A stretch of DNA of 64,000 nucleotides, taken from assembly GCA_020636005.1 (NCBI GenBank), contig JACJYR010000001.1:568001-632000 (forward strand), read 5' to 3'. The stretch's first letter is position 1, and each line of letters starts with the position of its first letter. Both the position numbers and the translations under genes were made by a program. This stretch comes from Lewinellaceae bacterium (GTDB lineage Bacteria > Bacteroidota > Bacteroidia > Chitinophagales > Saprospiraceae). A model generated the notes under the pieces. That model made no database searches. It was not told the origin of the DNA and saw only the letters and a list, made by a program, of their open reading frames with translations. Below, one piece after another: positions 27,413-34,810 of the stretch.

Positions 27413-28846
27413 TTATTCGAACAAATCCTCCATTGTCACTACCTGGTCAACGTGGTTCAATTTATTGGAATTTTCAATGGCGCCCGAAGTGGTGACAAGT
27501 GTAATGAACAGGTGTTTTTTGGTTTTAGTATGGTATTGGAAAACCTGCTTTTTTGTTTCAAAATTTTCCACATCCTTTTTGGTCACTTCATACGCTGAGG
27601 TGCTGAATTTCATCTCGCAAAGGTTGATGACCTGGTCGTTGCGGTCAATCAGTAAGTCAATTTGAGTACCGGGGAGACCATCTTTGGGCCTTGCCAAAAA
27701 AGTGGATATGGAAGATGCCACGCCGGCAATTCCAAGTACTTTTCTGAGTTGGTTGATGTGGACAAGGCACACATTTTCAAAGGCATACCCACTCCACGTT
27801 TTCCATTTCGGAAGGTCGCTCAATTGGATAAAATCGGTCTGGCTGCTTTTTCCCAGCGGTTCCAGAAAAGTCAGGTAAAAAAGCGAATACGGGTCGGTGA
27901 GGCGGTGGAGGCTTTCCTTCTTTTTTTTCCCAAAACTGTTGTAAATCGTAATAAAACCGGAGGTGTGCAGTTCGTCCAGCGTTTCCGTCAGCATACCGCT
28001 GTTGGCGAGTTTGGTTAATTGCACGATTTCTTCCCGGGCCAGCCCGCTCCGTTTTGAAGCCAAAGCCCTGATAATGGATATATGGCGTTCGTGGTTTTTA
28101 AAAAGGGAAGCGTAGAGGCGGCCAAATTCATGGCGCAGATAGCCCGTTTCCGAAAAACAGATAGCCTGGATATTTTGTACAGCCGATAGTCCGGGCCGCA
28201 ATTGGTCGAGGTACATAGGGATGCCGCCCATCGTCATGTACAATTGGAGGATGTGGTAGCGGTTCAGTTTGATGTTGCGGGCCTGGCAATACGCTTCCGT
28301 TTCGGCGAGGGTAAAAGGGTAGAGATAGACCATTTTTGTCACCCGGTTGTGCAGGCCAGCCCGGTCGTTGATGACTTTTTTTATCATCCAGGAGGCCGCC
28401 GAGCCGCAGATGACCACCACAATATTTTTTTGTGAGGCCCAACTGTTCCAAAAATAACCCAAGCCGGTGAGAAACCCGGAACGAGGGCCTGCCAACCAAG
28501 GTAATTCGTCCAGGAAGACGACCATTTTTTCATGCTTATTTTTCGATTCCAGGGCTTGTGTCAAAATGTTAAATGCGTCCAGCCAATCCGCAGGCTTGTG
28601 GTTAATATGAAAATCGGGGAAATATTTGCCCAAACCAAAAACGAAGTTTTGAAGTTGGCCGTCTCTTTGATTGTCCTGAAGTCCGGTCAGCTCGAAGTCT
28701 ATCCTGCCGTTGTAAACCTGCCGGACTAAATAAGTTTTGCCAACTCTCCGGCGGCCGACGATGGCCACCATTTCCGGGCGGTTGGATGAATAGGCTTCTT
28801 CCAATTGGCCAATCTGCTCTTGTCTTCCAATCAATAAATTTTCCAT
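27413..28846 (-). CDS. AAA ATPase with C-terminal DUF234 / PD-(D/E)XK nuclease-like domain
   Basis: The 477-residue protein has an archaeal-type AAA domain with Walker A GRRRVGKT (31-38) and Walker B MVVFLDELPW (108-117). A winged-helix stretch follows. A C-terminal DUF234-like region contains IDLLIDR followed by the ExK of CEMKFS (about 405-425), which fits a PD-(D/E)XK nuclease core. Such proteins are widespread in archaea and Bacteroidota, often mobile, with unknown function; roles in defence or DNA processing have been suggested. Two tandem palindrome-containing 53-bp repeats lie immediately upstream of the start, probably as operators. Confidence 0.88.
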   Translation of the reverse strand: MENLLIGRQEQIGQLEEAYSSNRPEMVAIVGRRRVGKTYLVRQVYNGRIDFELTGLQDNQRDGQLQNFVFGLGKYFPDFHINHKPADWLDAFNILTQALESKNKHEKMVVFLDELPWLAGPRSGFLTGLGYFWNSWASQKNIVVVICGSAASWMIKKVINDRAGLHNRVTKMVYLYPFTLAETEAYCQARNIKLNRYHILQLYMTMGGIPMYLDQLRPGLSAVQNIQAICFSETGYLRHEFGRLYASLFKNHERHISIIRALASKRSGLAREEIVQLTKLANSGMLTETLDELHTSGFITIYNSFGKKKKESLHRLTDPYSLFYLTFLEPLGKSSQTDFIQLSDLPKWKTWSGYAFENVCLVHINQLRKVLGIAGVASSISTFLARPKDGLPGTQIDLLIDRNDQVINLCEMKFSTSAYEVTKKDVENFETKKQVFQYHTKTKKHLFITLVTTSGAIENSNKLNHVDQVVTMEDLFE

Positions 28847-28847
28847 G

Positions 28848-28950
28848 ATAATCCGCTAAATGTGGGTAAAAATAGATGGATTTAGCGGAATTAAAACTTT
28901 ATAATCCACTAAATGTGGGTGAAAACAAATAGATTCAGCGGAATATAAAC
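28848..28950. repeat. Tandem 53/50-bp palindromic repeats upstream of the ATPase gene
   Basis: Two adjacent imperfect copies (28848-28900 and 28901-28950) share ATAATCCRCTAAATGTGGGT at their start. Each contains an inverted repeat: TCCGCTAAAT / ATTTAGCGGA in copy 1 and TCCACTAAAT / ATTCAGCGGA in copy 2. They begin 2 bp from the ATPase start codon, so they are probably repressor-binding or autoregulatory sites. Confidence 0.8.
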
Positions 28951-28969
28951 TCAGCGAAGCGGGAATTGA

Positions 28970-29203
28970 TTAATCTCCAAACAGCTTCAACTGTCCATCT
29001 TTACCTGCTTCCTGGGTAGGTATTTTCTTCGAAAACCCATCCACCGTCCGTCCCCCATGCTTCCAACTTTCGGCTTTTTCCTTTTCAAGCATTTTTTCAA
29101 AATTATCATTCGGCTGAAAACCGTCCTCTGCTTGCTGGGCCAGTTGGCTCAACTTGGCGATGGCTTTTTGCTTGTCCTGCTCTATGAGGATGGCTCCGAC
29201 CAT
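28970..29203 (-). CDS. Small hypothetical protein
   Basis: This 77-residue charged protein begins MVGAILIEQDKQKAIAKLSQ and ends GKDGQLKLFGD. The first 40 residues are probably helical or coiled-coil. I do not recognise a family. It starts only 3 bp after the preceding 28-residue remnant, which itself overlaps the glycosylase gene, so the three could be one transcript. A deletion product is possible. Confidence 0.5.
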   Translation of the reverse strand: MVGAILIEQDKQKAIAKLSQLAQQAEDGFQPNDNFEKMLEKEKAESWKHGGRTVDGFSKKIPTQEAGKDGQLKLFGD

Positions 29204-29206
29204 GGC

Positions 29207-29293
29207 TTAACTTAATTTGGTCATGCGTTCGAAGAGCCAGGCGGGGATGTAGCCGCCCATCAGCGCCAAATCGGCGGAACCGGAATGTTTCAT
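29207..29293 (-). pseudogene. DUF763-like gene, only the N-terminus remains
   Basis: The 28-residue frame reads MKHSGSADLALMGGYIPAWL and then FERMTKLS before a stop. It matches from memory the conserved start of DUF763 proteins (GxADLPLHxGxxPPWLxERMxxL), which are normally around 400 residues. It starts inside the stop codon of the glycosylase gene (ATGA overlap), which indicates a genuine translationally coupled start. The remainder appears deleted or replaced by the following 77-residue frame. Confidence 0.5.
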
Positions 29294-29898
29294 GTTTTTT
29301 CGTTTTTCCGGAATTCCTTCCAAGTCAATAAATACCTGACGGCGAAGGACTTGTACGGTGACCAGGCCTCTGCTACGCTGTTCATTTGCGCCTTTAATTT
29401 GGCAGAGGAGGCGAGACCGTATAGCTTGGTCATCATCATTTTCAGGTGGTAATCATCGGCAGGGAAAACGTCCGGGCGTTCGAGGGTGTAGAGCAGAATC
29501 ATGTCCATCGTCCAGATGCCCACGCCTTTGATTTCGGACAGTATTTCCCGCACTTCGGCATCCGTTTTTTGCGCCCAGTCCACCTTGTTTTGGTCAAAAA
29601 ATTCGACCACCTGTAGCATCGTTTCGTACTTCTGGGCGGAGAGTTTGATATTTTGAAAACCCTTTTTTTCGAGGGTGGAAAAATTCTCAACTGTCAGCAT
29701 TTCAATACCTGCCGCATCCATCATTTTTTGAAAAATCCGCTTGCTGCTACGGTAATGGATTTGCTGCTCGATGAGGCAACTCATCAAATCGTGGAAGACG
29801 TTTTTGGTGCTGCGGAACTTGGGTAGCGGCAACTGGGCGATAATGCGTTGGAGCACTTCGTCATTAGCTGAAAGGTGATGGATGATGGGCTGGGTCAT
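29290..29898 (-). CDS. AlkA-like DNA-3-methyladenine glycosylase
   Basis: The 202-residue protein has the HhH-GPD fold of base-excision glycosylases: FHDLMSCLIEQQIHYRSS, then EIKGVGIWTMDMILLYTL for the helix-hairpin-helix and VFPADDYHL with the acidic active-site region. It should remove alkylated purines from DNA. At 202 residues it lacks the N-terminal domain of E. coli AlkA, as is common. It is followed in the same direction by the DUF763 remnant. Confidence 0.9.
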   Translation of the reverse strand: MTQPIIHHLSANDEVLQRIIAQLPLPKFRSTKNVFHDLMSCLIEQQIHYRSSKRIFQKMMDAAGIEMLTVENFSTLEKKGFQNIKLSAQKYETMLQVVEFFDQNKVDWAQKTDAEVREILSEIKGVGIWTMDMILLYTLERPDVFPADDYHLKMMMTKLYGLASSAKLKAQMNSVAEAWSPYKSFAVRYLLTWKEFRKNEKT

Positions 29899-30039
29899 GC
29901 TTTTTCATTGGGTAGTCATTTTTAGTTTTTGTCAACCTTGTAACAGCGATTTTGAGGTAGGGTCTTCAGTTGTTTTTTTTCGAAAAATGGTGGGGGCAAG
30001 CCTGCCGAATTGTAATTTGAGCGCCAAAACCGCTATCCA

Positions 30040-30621
30040 ATGAATATCCAACCGCTGATTGCCCACATTGAAAAAATCATCCCGCTGGACGAAGCTGCCA
30101 AGCAGGATTTGGCTGCCAAAACTATTTTCAAAAAACTCCGCCGCCGGCAGTACCTCCTGCAGGAAGGAGACCATTGCAACCACTACAATTTTGTGCTGAA
30201 TGGTTGCCTGCGCTTATATTTTGTGGATGGAAAAGGCTCGGAAAACGTGCTCCAGTTTGCTACCGGGAACGGCTGGGTGGCTGACATCGGCAGCCTGCAC
30301 ACCGGTCAGGCCAGCAGGCTTTGCATTGATGCGCTTGAACCGTCGGATGTACTGCGCATTGCGAAGCAAGACCTGATTGAACTGTACGTGAAGCACGCAG
30401 CCTTCGACCGTTATTTCCGGGTACTCACGGAAAACGCCTTTGTGGCCATGCAGCAGCGGGTGCTGCAAAATATCAGCTCGACCGCCGAGGAACGCTACCT
30501 TTCTTTTTTGGAAAAATATCCCCATCTCGCCCAGCGGTTGCCGCAGGTACAAATTGCCTCGTTTATCGGCGTCACGCCCGAATTCCTCAGTAAAATCAGG
30601 CGCAACCTGATGGAACAATAG
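30040..30621 (+). CDS. Crp/Fnr family transcriptional regulator
   Basis: The 193-residue protein has a cyclic-nucleotide-binding beta barrel (RQYLLQEGDHCNHYNFVLNG) and a C-terminal helix-turn-helix (QVQIASFIGVTPEFLSKIRR). It belongs to the small Bacteroidota group whose ligand pocket is degenerate, so cAMP binding cannot be assumed. No cysteine cluster for an iron-sulphur centre is visible. A terminator follows at 30738. Confidence 0.92.
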   Translation: MNIQPLIAHIEKIIPLDEAAKQDLAAKTIFKKLRRRQYLLQEGDHCNHYNFVLNGCLRLYFVDGKGSENVLQFATGNGWVADIGSLHTGQASRLCIDALEPSDVLRIAKQDLIELYVKHAAFDRYFRVLTENAFVAMQQRVLQNISSTAEERYLSFLEKYPHLAQRLPQVQIASFIGVTPEFLSKIRRNLMEQ

Positions 30622-30737
30622 CCTAATTTTTTTGTCGGGCTGTCCCCTACCCCACTCCTTTGATGGTAAGAATGCTTAACCTCCGCCCTCCTCCGCCTTA
30701 GTAATGATGAAAAAATAACTTCACCATTTTGATTTTG

Positions 30738-30764
30738 AAAACCCCAGCAATGGAGGGGTTTTTT
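30738..30764 (+). terminator. Terminator after the Crp/Fnr gene
   Basis: AAAACCCC (30738-30745) pairs with GGGGTTTT (30755-30762), followed by further T residues. It lies 117 bp after the gene. Confidence 0.75.
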
Positions 30765-30810
30765 AAAAATAATCCCAATGTGAAATCGGGATTATTTTTC
30801 CTTCGATCCT
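30765..30810. promoter_or_regulatory. Hairpin plus CTTCGATCC motif upstream of a secreted NTF2-like gene
   Basis: AAAAATAATCCC (30765-30776) and GGGATTATTTTT (30788-30799) form a perfect 12-bp stem, followed by CCTTCGATCC. The same combination occurs at 44114-44150 before another secreted-protein gene. It lies about 100 bp upstream of the ATG at 30908. Confidence 0.6.
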
Positions 30811-30907
30811 TAATCTACTTCAAGGTTTTTTCTTAATCTGCTTCATTGGCCGGTGGCCGGTTTGGCCCCCATCTTTGTGCCACACAATCACCAAAAAAAT
30901 TTGGCAC

Positions 30908-31402
30908 ATGAAATATCTTCTTTCAAGTCTATTATTGCTACTGGCCTTTACGGTTTGTGGCCAAAATGAACCTAATTCTTCCACCTTTAAAAATGATTTA
31001 AACATGAATCCATCTGCAAAATCCGCCATTGAATCCCTACTTTTTGACTACGAAAAAGCGCTCAACGCCTCCGACACCAAAGCCGTATTGAAACTCTATG
31101 CAACGGACGGCGTCTTCATGCCCACCGAAGCACCGACAGCCACAGGGCCAGCAGGGTTGGAGCAGGCCTACAACTTCGTTTTCAGCCAAATCAAACTGAA
31201 CATCAAGTTCCAGATTGATGAAATCGTGGTGCACGGCGACCTGGCCTATGCCCGCACCATTTCCCGGGGGAAAACCGATGTACTGGCAGCAGGTATCACC
31301 GTGCCCGAAGAAAACCGGGAGCTTTTTGTGCTGGTAAAAGAAGAAGGGGCCTGGAAAATCGGGCGTTACATGTTCAACAAAATGAAGCCAGCGGAGAAGT
31401 GA
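30908..31402 (+). CDS. Secreted NTF2-like (SnoaL/DUF4440-type) protein
   Basis: The ATG at 30908 gives 164 residues with a signal peptide (MKYLLSSLLLLLAFTVCGQ). The mature part is an NTF2-like fold: SLLFDYEKALNASDTKAVL, then LYATDGVFMPTEAP and VHGDLAYARTISRG, ending WKIGRYMFNKM. Such proteins resemble ketosteroid-isomerase relatives and often bind small molecules; no catalytic residues can be assigned. It is probably periplasmic. A convergent terminator follows. Confidence 0.88.
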   Translation: MKYLLSSLLLLLAFTVCGQNEPNSSTFKNDLNMNPSAKSAIESLLFDYEKALNASDTKAVLKLYATDGVFMPTEAPTATGPAGLEQAYNFVFSQIKLNIKFQIDEIVVHGDLAYARTISRGKTDVLAAGITVPEENRELFVLVKEEGAWKIGRYMFNKMKPAEK

Positions 31403-31423
31403 GATTGACCTTTTATTAATAAA

Positions 31424-31452
31424 AAAACCGGCTTTGTAACAAAGCCGGTTTT
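31424..31452. terminator. Bidirectional terminator
   Basis: AAAACCGGCTTTGT (31424-31437) and its exact complement (31439-31452) form a 14-bp stem with a one-base centre and A/T runs on both sides, between convergent genes. Confidence 0.9.
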
Positions 31453-31580
31453 CGCATTTGGAAGAAAATGTAAAAACCATCCCCGGCAAGCAAAAACCTG
31501 CCGGGGATTTCGGTAAAATTTTCATGTTTTGGAAGCCAGTGACCTATGGATCACTGCCAGCCATAGAGCATCCAATTCCT

Positions 31581-33878
31581 CTACCTGATCACCTGGAAAC
31601 GGGCTGTTTGTACACGATCCCCCGTCTTCATACGGAGGAAATAAGCGCCATTTCCAAGCCCTTCCAGGCCGAGCGGCAAGGTCATACTGCCTTCAGGTTG
31701 CTCGCCCAGATCAAGGGCACGCACCATTTGACCATTTAGGTTGAACACCTCGATCGCCACTGGCGAAGCTTTCGCCAGTTGCAGATTGATGCTGATCTGG
31801 TCCGATGCGGGGTTGGGATAAAGAACAACTGCCTTACCAGCAGCCGAGGTGTTTTCGCCGGATAAGATCATGTTATTGGAAGACCCGCCATTTGTAAGGT
31901 TGTTGGACACGGGCAAGGGGAAAGTGCCGCCATTGTCGAGCGCTACCCAAGGCTCGAAACCCGGGTTGCCGCCACCGAGAAAGCCGCTGGCAAATACCAC
32001 GGCGGTACGGCCTTTCCAAAACCCAAGGTTGGCTTCGTATTTGGCCACCACAGTGGAGTTGTCGTTGCCAGGGGTGACGGCGATCTCGTAAGTACCCGCA
32101 GGCACGTTGGCATAGCCGGAAAATTCGCCGTAGTTCACATTGTCGAATGCCACCCCGCCATTGGCCAGGATGTCCACTTCCGGCGCATCGGGCGAGCCGT
32201 GGAAAAACAGCAGGCCGATGTTGCCATCCGCATCTGCCCGTTCCTCGCCAAGGTCGAACACTGCCAGATCAAAGCCGGGAGTTCCGCCGACAATACCGTT
32301 GGCGACCACCACGTAAGTTTTTCCGTTTTCCAGGGTCAAATCGTAGTTTACGAGTGCATCGGAAGCGGCGGTGCTGTTACCCAATGCCACGCCGAGGCTT
32401 AGGTTGACACCCGCCGGCACGGTAACAAAAGGCGTGGCAGTGCGAAATGCAAAGTCATTAACGAACAGGTCGCCATTGACCCAGAGATCCACAGTGGGCG
32501 TAGGCGAATTGTGGATGACCTGGACCCGTGCAATTTTTGCCGTTGGCAAAGTGACCACCGTGCCATCTGCCAGCACGACAATGATGCCGAAACCCGGCGT
32601 ACCACTCAACAAACCGGAGGCGATGGCAATACCCGACTGGCCTGCCAATCCGCTCACGTTTGCCTCGTAGGTTTCCACAATGGCAGCACTGCCGGCCGGT
32701 TTTACATCAAGATAATAGGTGGCTGGATCGAGGGAGAGGTAGCCGGCAAATTCATTGTAGGCAAAATCGGTCAGCAGGTTGCCAATGCCACGGGCGGCAA
32801 TGTCAACTGCCGGGGCATCGGGCGAACCATGCAGCACGGCAAGATCGAACTTGCCAGGTGCGATGGCCTGCTCACGCCCTTCTGTAAATATGCTGAGGCC
32901 AAAAGCAGGCGTCCCGCTGAGCAGGCCATTGGCCACAGCAATGTAGCGTTTGCCTGCCTCGAAAGTAAGGGGGAAGGTAGCAATAGCATCGGCAGCCGAA
33001 GTACTGTTGGCTGGGGCGACCCCCACAGTGACCGTTACACCAACTGGCACTTCCACAAAAGGGGTGGCTTCCCGGAAAGCAAAATTGTCGAGCAGCAAGT
33101 CGTCGTTCACATAGATATCCACCTGGGTGGCGCCTGGATCAGGGGAATTGTGGATGATTTGAACTTTGGCTTTGGTATCCACCACCGGCACAGCCTGAAG
33201 CGGAAAGGTGCCGCCGGTGCTGAGGGCTACCCAAGGCTCGAATGCAGGGTCTCCCCCACCGAAAAAGCCGCTGGCAAACACTACAGCGGTGTTGCCCCTC
33301 CAAAAGCCCAGGTCGGCATTGTAGCTGGCCACGATGGTGGAATTGTCGTTGGCAGGCGTCACGTCGAGCTGGTAGCTGCCGGCCGGCACGTTGGCCAACT
33401 GGCTGAACCCACCGAAAGATACATCGTTGAAAAGGACGTTGCCCCCGGTGGTGATGTCCACGTCGGGCGCATCGGGCGAACCGTGGAAGAAGAGGATGCC
33501 TACATTGCCGGGGCTGTCAGCGGTTTCGGAGCCCTGGTCGAAGACAAAGAGGTTGAATGGCTGGGCGCCGCCGACTACGCCAGCAGCCACGACCACATAG
33601 GTTTTTCCAGCCTCAAAGTTCACCGGAAAAGTAGCAATTGCATCGGAGGAAGAAGTGCTGTTGGCCAAGGCCACGCCGATGTTGATATTTACACCGGCCG
33701 GCACGTCAATGTAAGGAGTGGCGGTGCGGAAGGCGAAATTGTCGAGCAATTTGTCGCTGTTGGCGTAAATGTCAACAGTGGGTGTCGGTGAATTATGGAT
33801 GATTTGTACACGGGCGGTCTGCGACCAGGAAAGGAGTGCCAGGCAGAGGCACACGAGGGTGGCTGTCAGTTTTTTCAT
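31581..33878 (-). CDS. DUF4397 repeat protein with T9SS sorting domain
   Basis: The 765-residue protein has a signal peptide (MKKLTATLVCLCLALLSWSQ), then three large units of about 215 residues, beginning near residues 22, 236 and 455. Each opens with VQIIHNSP or VQVIHNSP and carries a second half beginning LFFHGSPDAP or LAVLHGSPDAP, so there are six DUF4397 modules. The last 75 residues are a type A T9SS domain (VVLYPNPASDQISIN, ending NGAYFLRM). It should be a cell-surface or secreted beta-rich protein, perhaps an adhesin or structural element. The internal repeats differ enough that they are not recent duplications. Confidence 0.9.
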   Translation of the reverse strand: MKKLTATLVCLCLALLSWSQTARVQIIHNSPTPTVDIYANSDKLLDNFAFRTATPYIDVPAGVNINIGVALANSTSSSDAIATFPVNFEAGKTYVVVAAGVVGGAQPFNLFVFDQGSETADSPGNVGILFFHGSPDAPDVDITTGGNVLFNDVSFGGFSQLANVPAGSYQLDVTPANDNSTIVASYNADLGFWRGNTAVVFASGFFGGGDPAFEPWVALSTGGTFPLQAVPVVDTKAKVQIIHNSPDPGATQVDIYVNDDLLLDNFAFREATPFVEVPVGVTVTVGVAPANSTSAADAIATFPLTFEAGKRYIAVANGLLSGTPAFGLSIFTEGREQAIAPGKFDLAVLHGSPDAPAVDIAARGIGNLLTDFAYNEFAGYLSLDPATYYLDVKPAGSAAIVETYEANVSGLAGQSGIAIASGLLSGTPGFGIIVVLADGTVVTLPTAKIARVQVIHNSPTPTVDLWVNGDLFVNDFAFRTATPFVTVPAGVNLSLGVALGNSTAASDALVNYDLTLENGKTYVVVANGIVGGTPGFDLAVFDLGEERADADGNIGLLFFHGSPDAPEVDILANGGVAFDNVNYGEFSGYANVPAGTYEIAVTPGNDNSTVVAKYEANLGFWKGRTAVVFASGFLGGGNPGFEPWVALDNGGTFPLPVSNNLTNGGSSNNMILSGENTSAAGKAVVLYPNPASDQISINLQLAKASPVAIEVFNLNGQMVRALDLGEQPEGSMTLPLGLEGLGNGAYFLRMKTGDRVQTARFQVIR

Positions 33879-34457
33879 AACATTTTTTTGGTTAGAAACC
33901 CAAAGCAGCGTTGCTCAAGGTCTTTGTTGAATGTAAAGATTTATAGAAGAAGAGAGCCAGCAATCGAAAAATGGCTGGATAAAACTAAGGGAAGAGCAGT
34001 CTTAAAAATCAATGAAAGAAGTGGTTCAATCCAATTTTCTATTCCTGGCAACAACTTCTGGAAAATGTATTTCCATAGAGCCTATGTGCAGGTAGGAGAA
34101 TAATAGTTGCCTGGCTGGTTAATTTTTTTTCAAAATTGTGTTAGCCTATACTTCACGCTAACAGGTTTACCAGAAAACCGGGACAGGCCGTGCATTTGCA
34201 AAATTGCCATTGGTTTTTGGTCGATAGCTGTTGGCCAACGGCCAATGGCTAACAATGCGAATAACGGGTTGAAATAATTGCCACATTTCCTGTTGTTTGG
34301 AAAAACGGGATCATGGTGATTTTGTACCGCCGAAAAAGAGTTTTTAATAAAAGGAATGCAACGGTTTTATTGAAACCTAAAATGTTGACGCAAGAACCAA
34401 ACACGTTTTTTCGAAACTTATAGTGGCGAAGCCACATCCAAATTATAACTGGAAGGG

Positions 34458-34511
34458 CATCTATCATCTTGTAACCCCCCGTTGAAACGGGGGGTTACAA
34501 GATGATAGATG
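34458..34511. repeat. Perfect 26-bp hairpin inside the split element
   Basis: 34458-34483 and 34486-34511 are exact reverse complements with only GA between them. The stem includes six consecutive G-C pairs next to the loop. A 7-bp palindrome (34509-34523) abuts it, and a GTGGC-GAA-GCCAC hairpin lies at 34424-34436. Confidence 0.9.
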
Positions 34512-34623
34512 TTTTCAAAACATGTTCTAAGGTTTTGACTTTCAGTATTTTATAAGAAAAAGTTTGCTAAAGAAACAATCTTTTACAAGTATGTATTACA
34601 TAGGCACATTAGGACACATAGTT

Positions 34624-34666
34624 TAGCCAATAAAAAATTTTATTGCATAAAATTTTTTATTGGCTA
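34624..34666. repeat. Perfect 20-bp AT-rich hairpin inside the split element
   Basis: 34624-34643 and 34647-34666 are exact reverse complements with a 3-base loop. Runs of A and T on both strands would allow it to act as a terminator in either direction. Confidence 0.85.
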
Positions 34667-34810
34667 TGTGGTCTGTGTTTCTATGTGTTTTGATTAAATA
34701 AGTGTTGCGATTTCAATAAGCAATATTAAAAACTTATTTTCGGAGATAGAAAATCACCTTGATCTAACTTCCTGAAAATCAACGAGTTTATTGAATGAAC
34801 CCGCTATTTA

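Larger units (their letters stand above)
34255..34809. repeat. Palindromic intergenic element, copy B, split by about 425 bp
   Basis: The left half (34255-34324) matches 1429-1497, and the right half (34750-34809) matches 1498-1558. In the copy at 1429 the halves are contiguous around a perfect palindrome; here 34325-34749 lies exactly at that centre. The insert has no convincing coding frame but holds several strong hairpins. The element ends at the stop codon of the lipoprotein gene at 34811. The rest of the gap (33879-34254) shows only a small GGCCAACGGCC-type inverted repeat near 34230. Confidence 0.75.

Noticed and set aside
32511..33791. A 426-codon open frame on the plus strand
   Set aside because: It lies antisense within the DUF4397 gene. 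It reads low-complexity glycine, valine and histidine strings produced by the repeat codons of the opposite strand, with no motif or signal.
34249..34467. A 72-codon minus-strand frame
   Set aside because: It runs across the left half of the split palindromic element and has no coding character, so repeat DNA explains it better.
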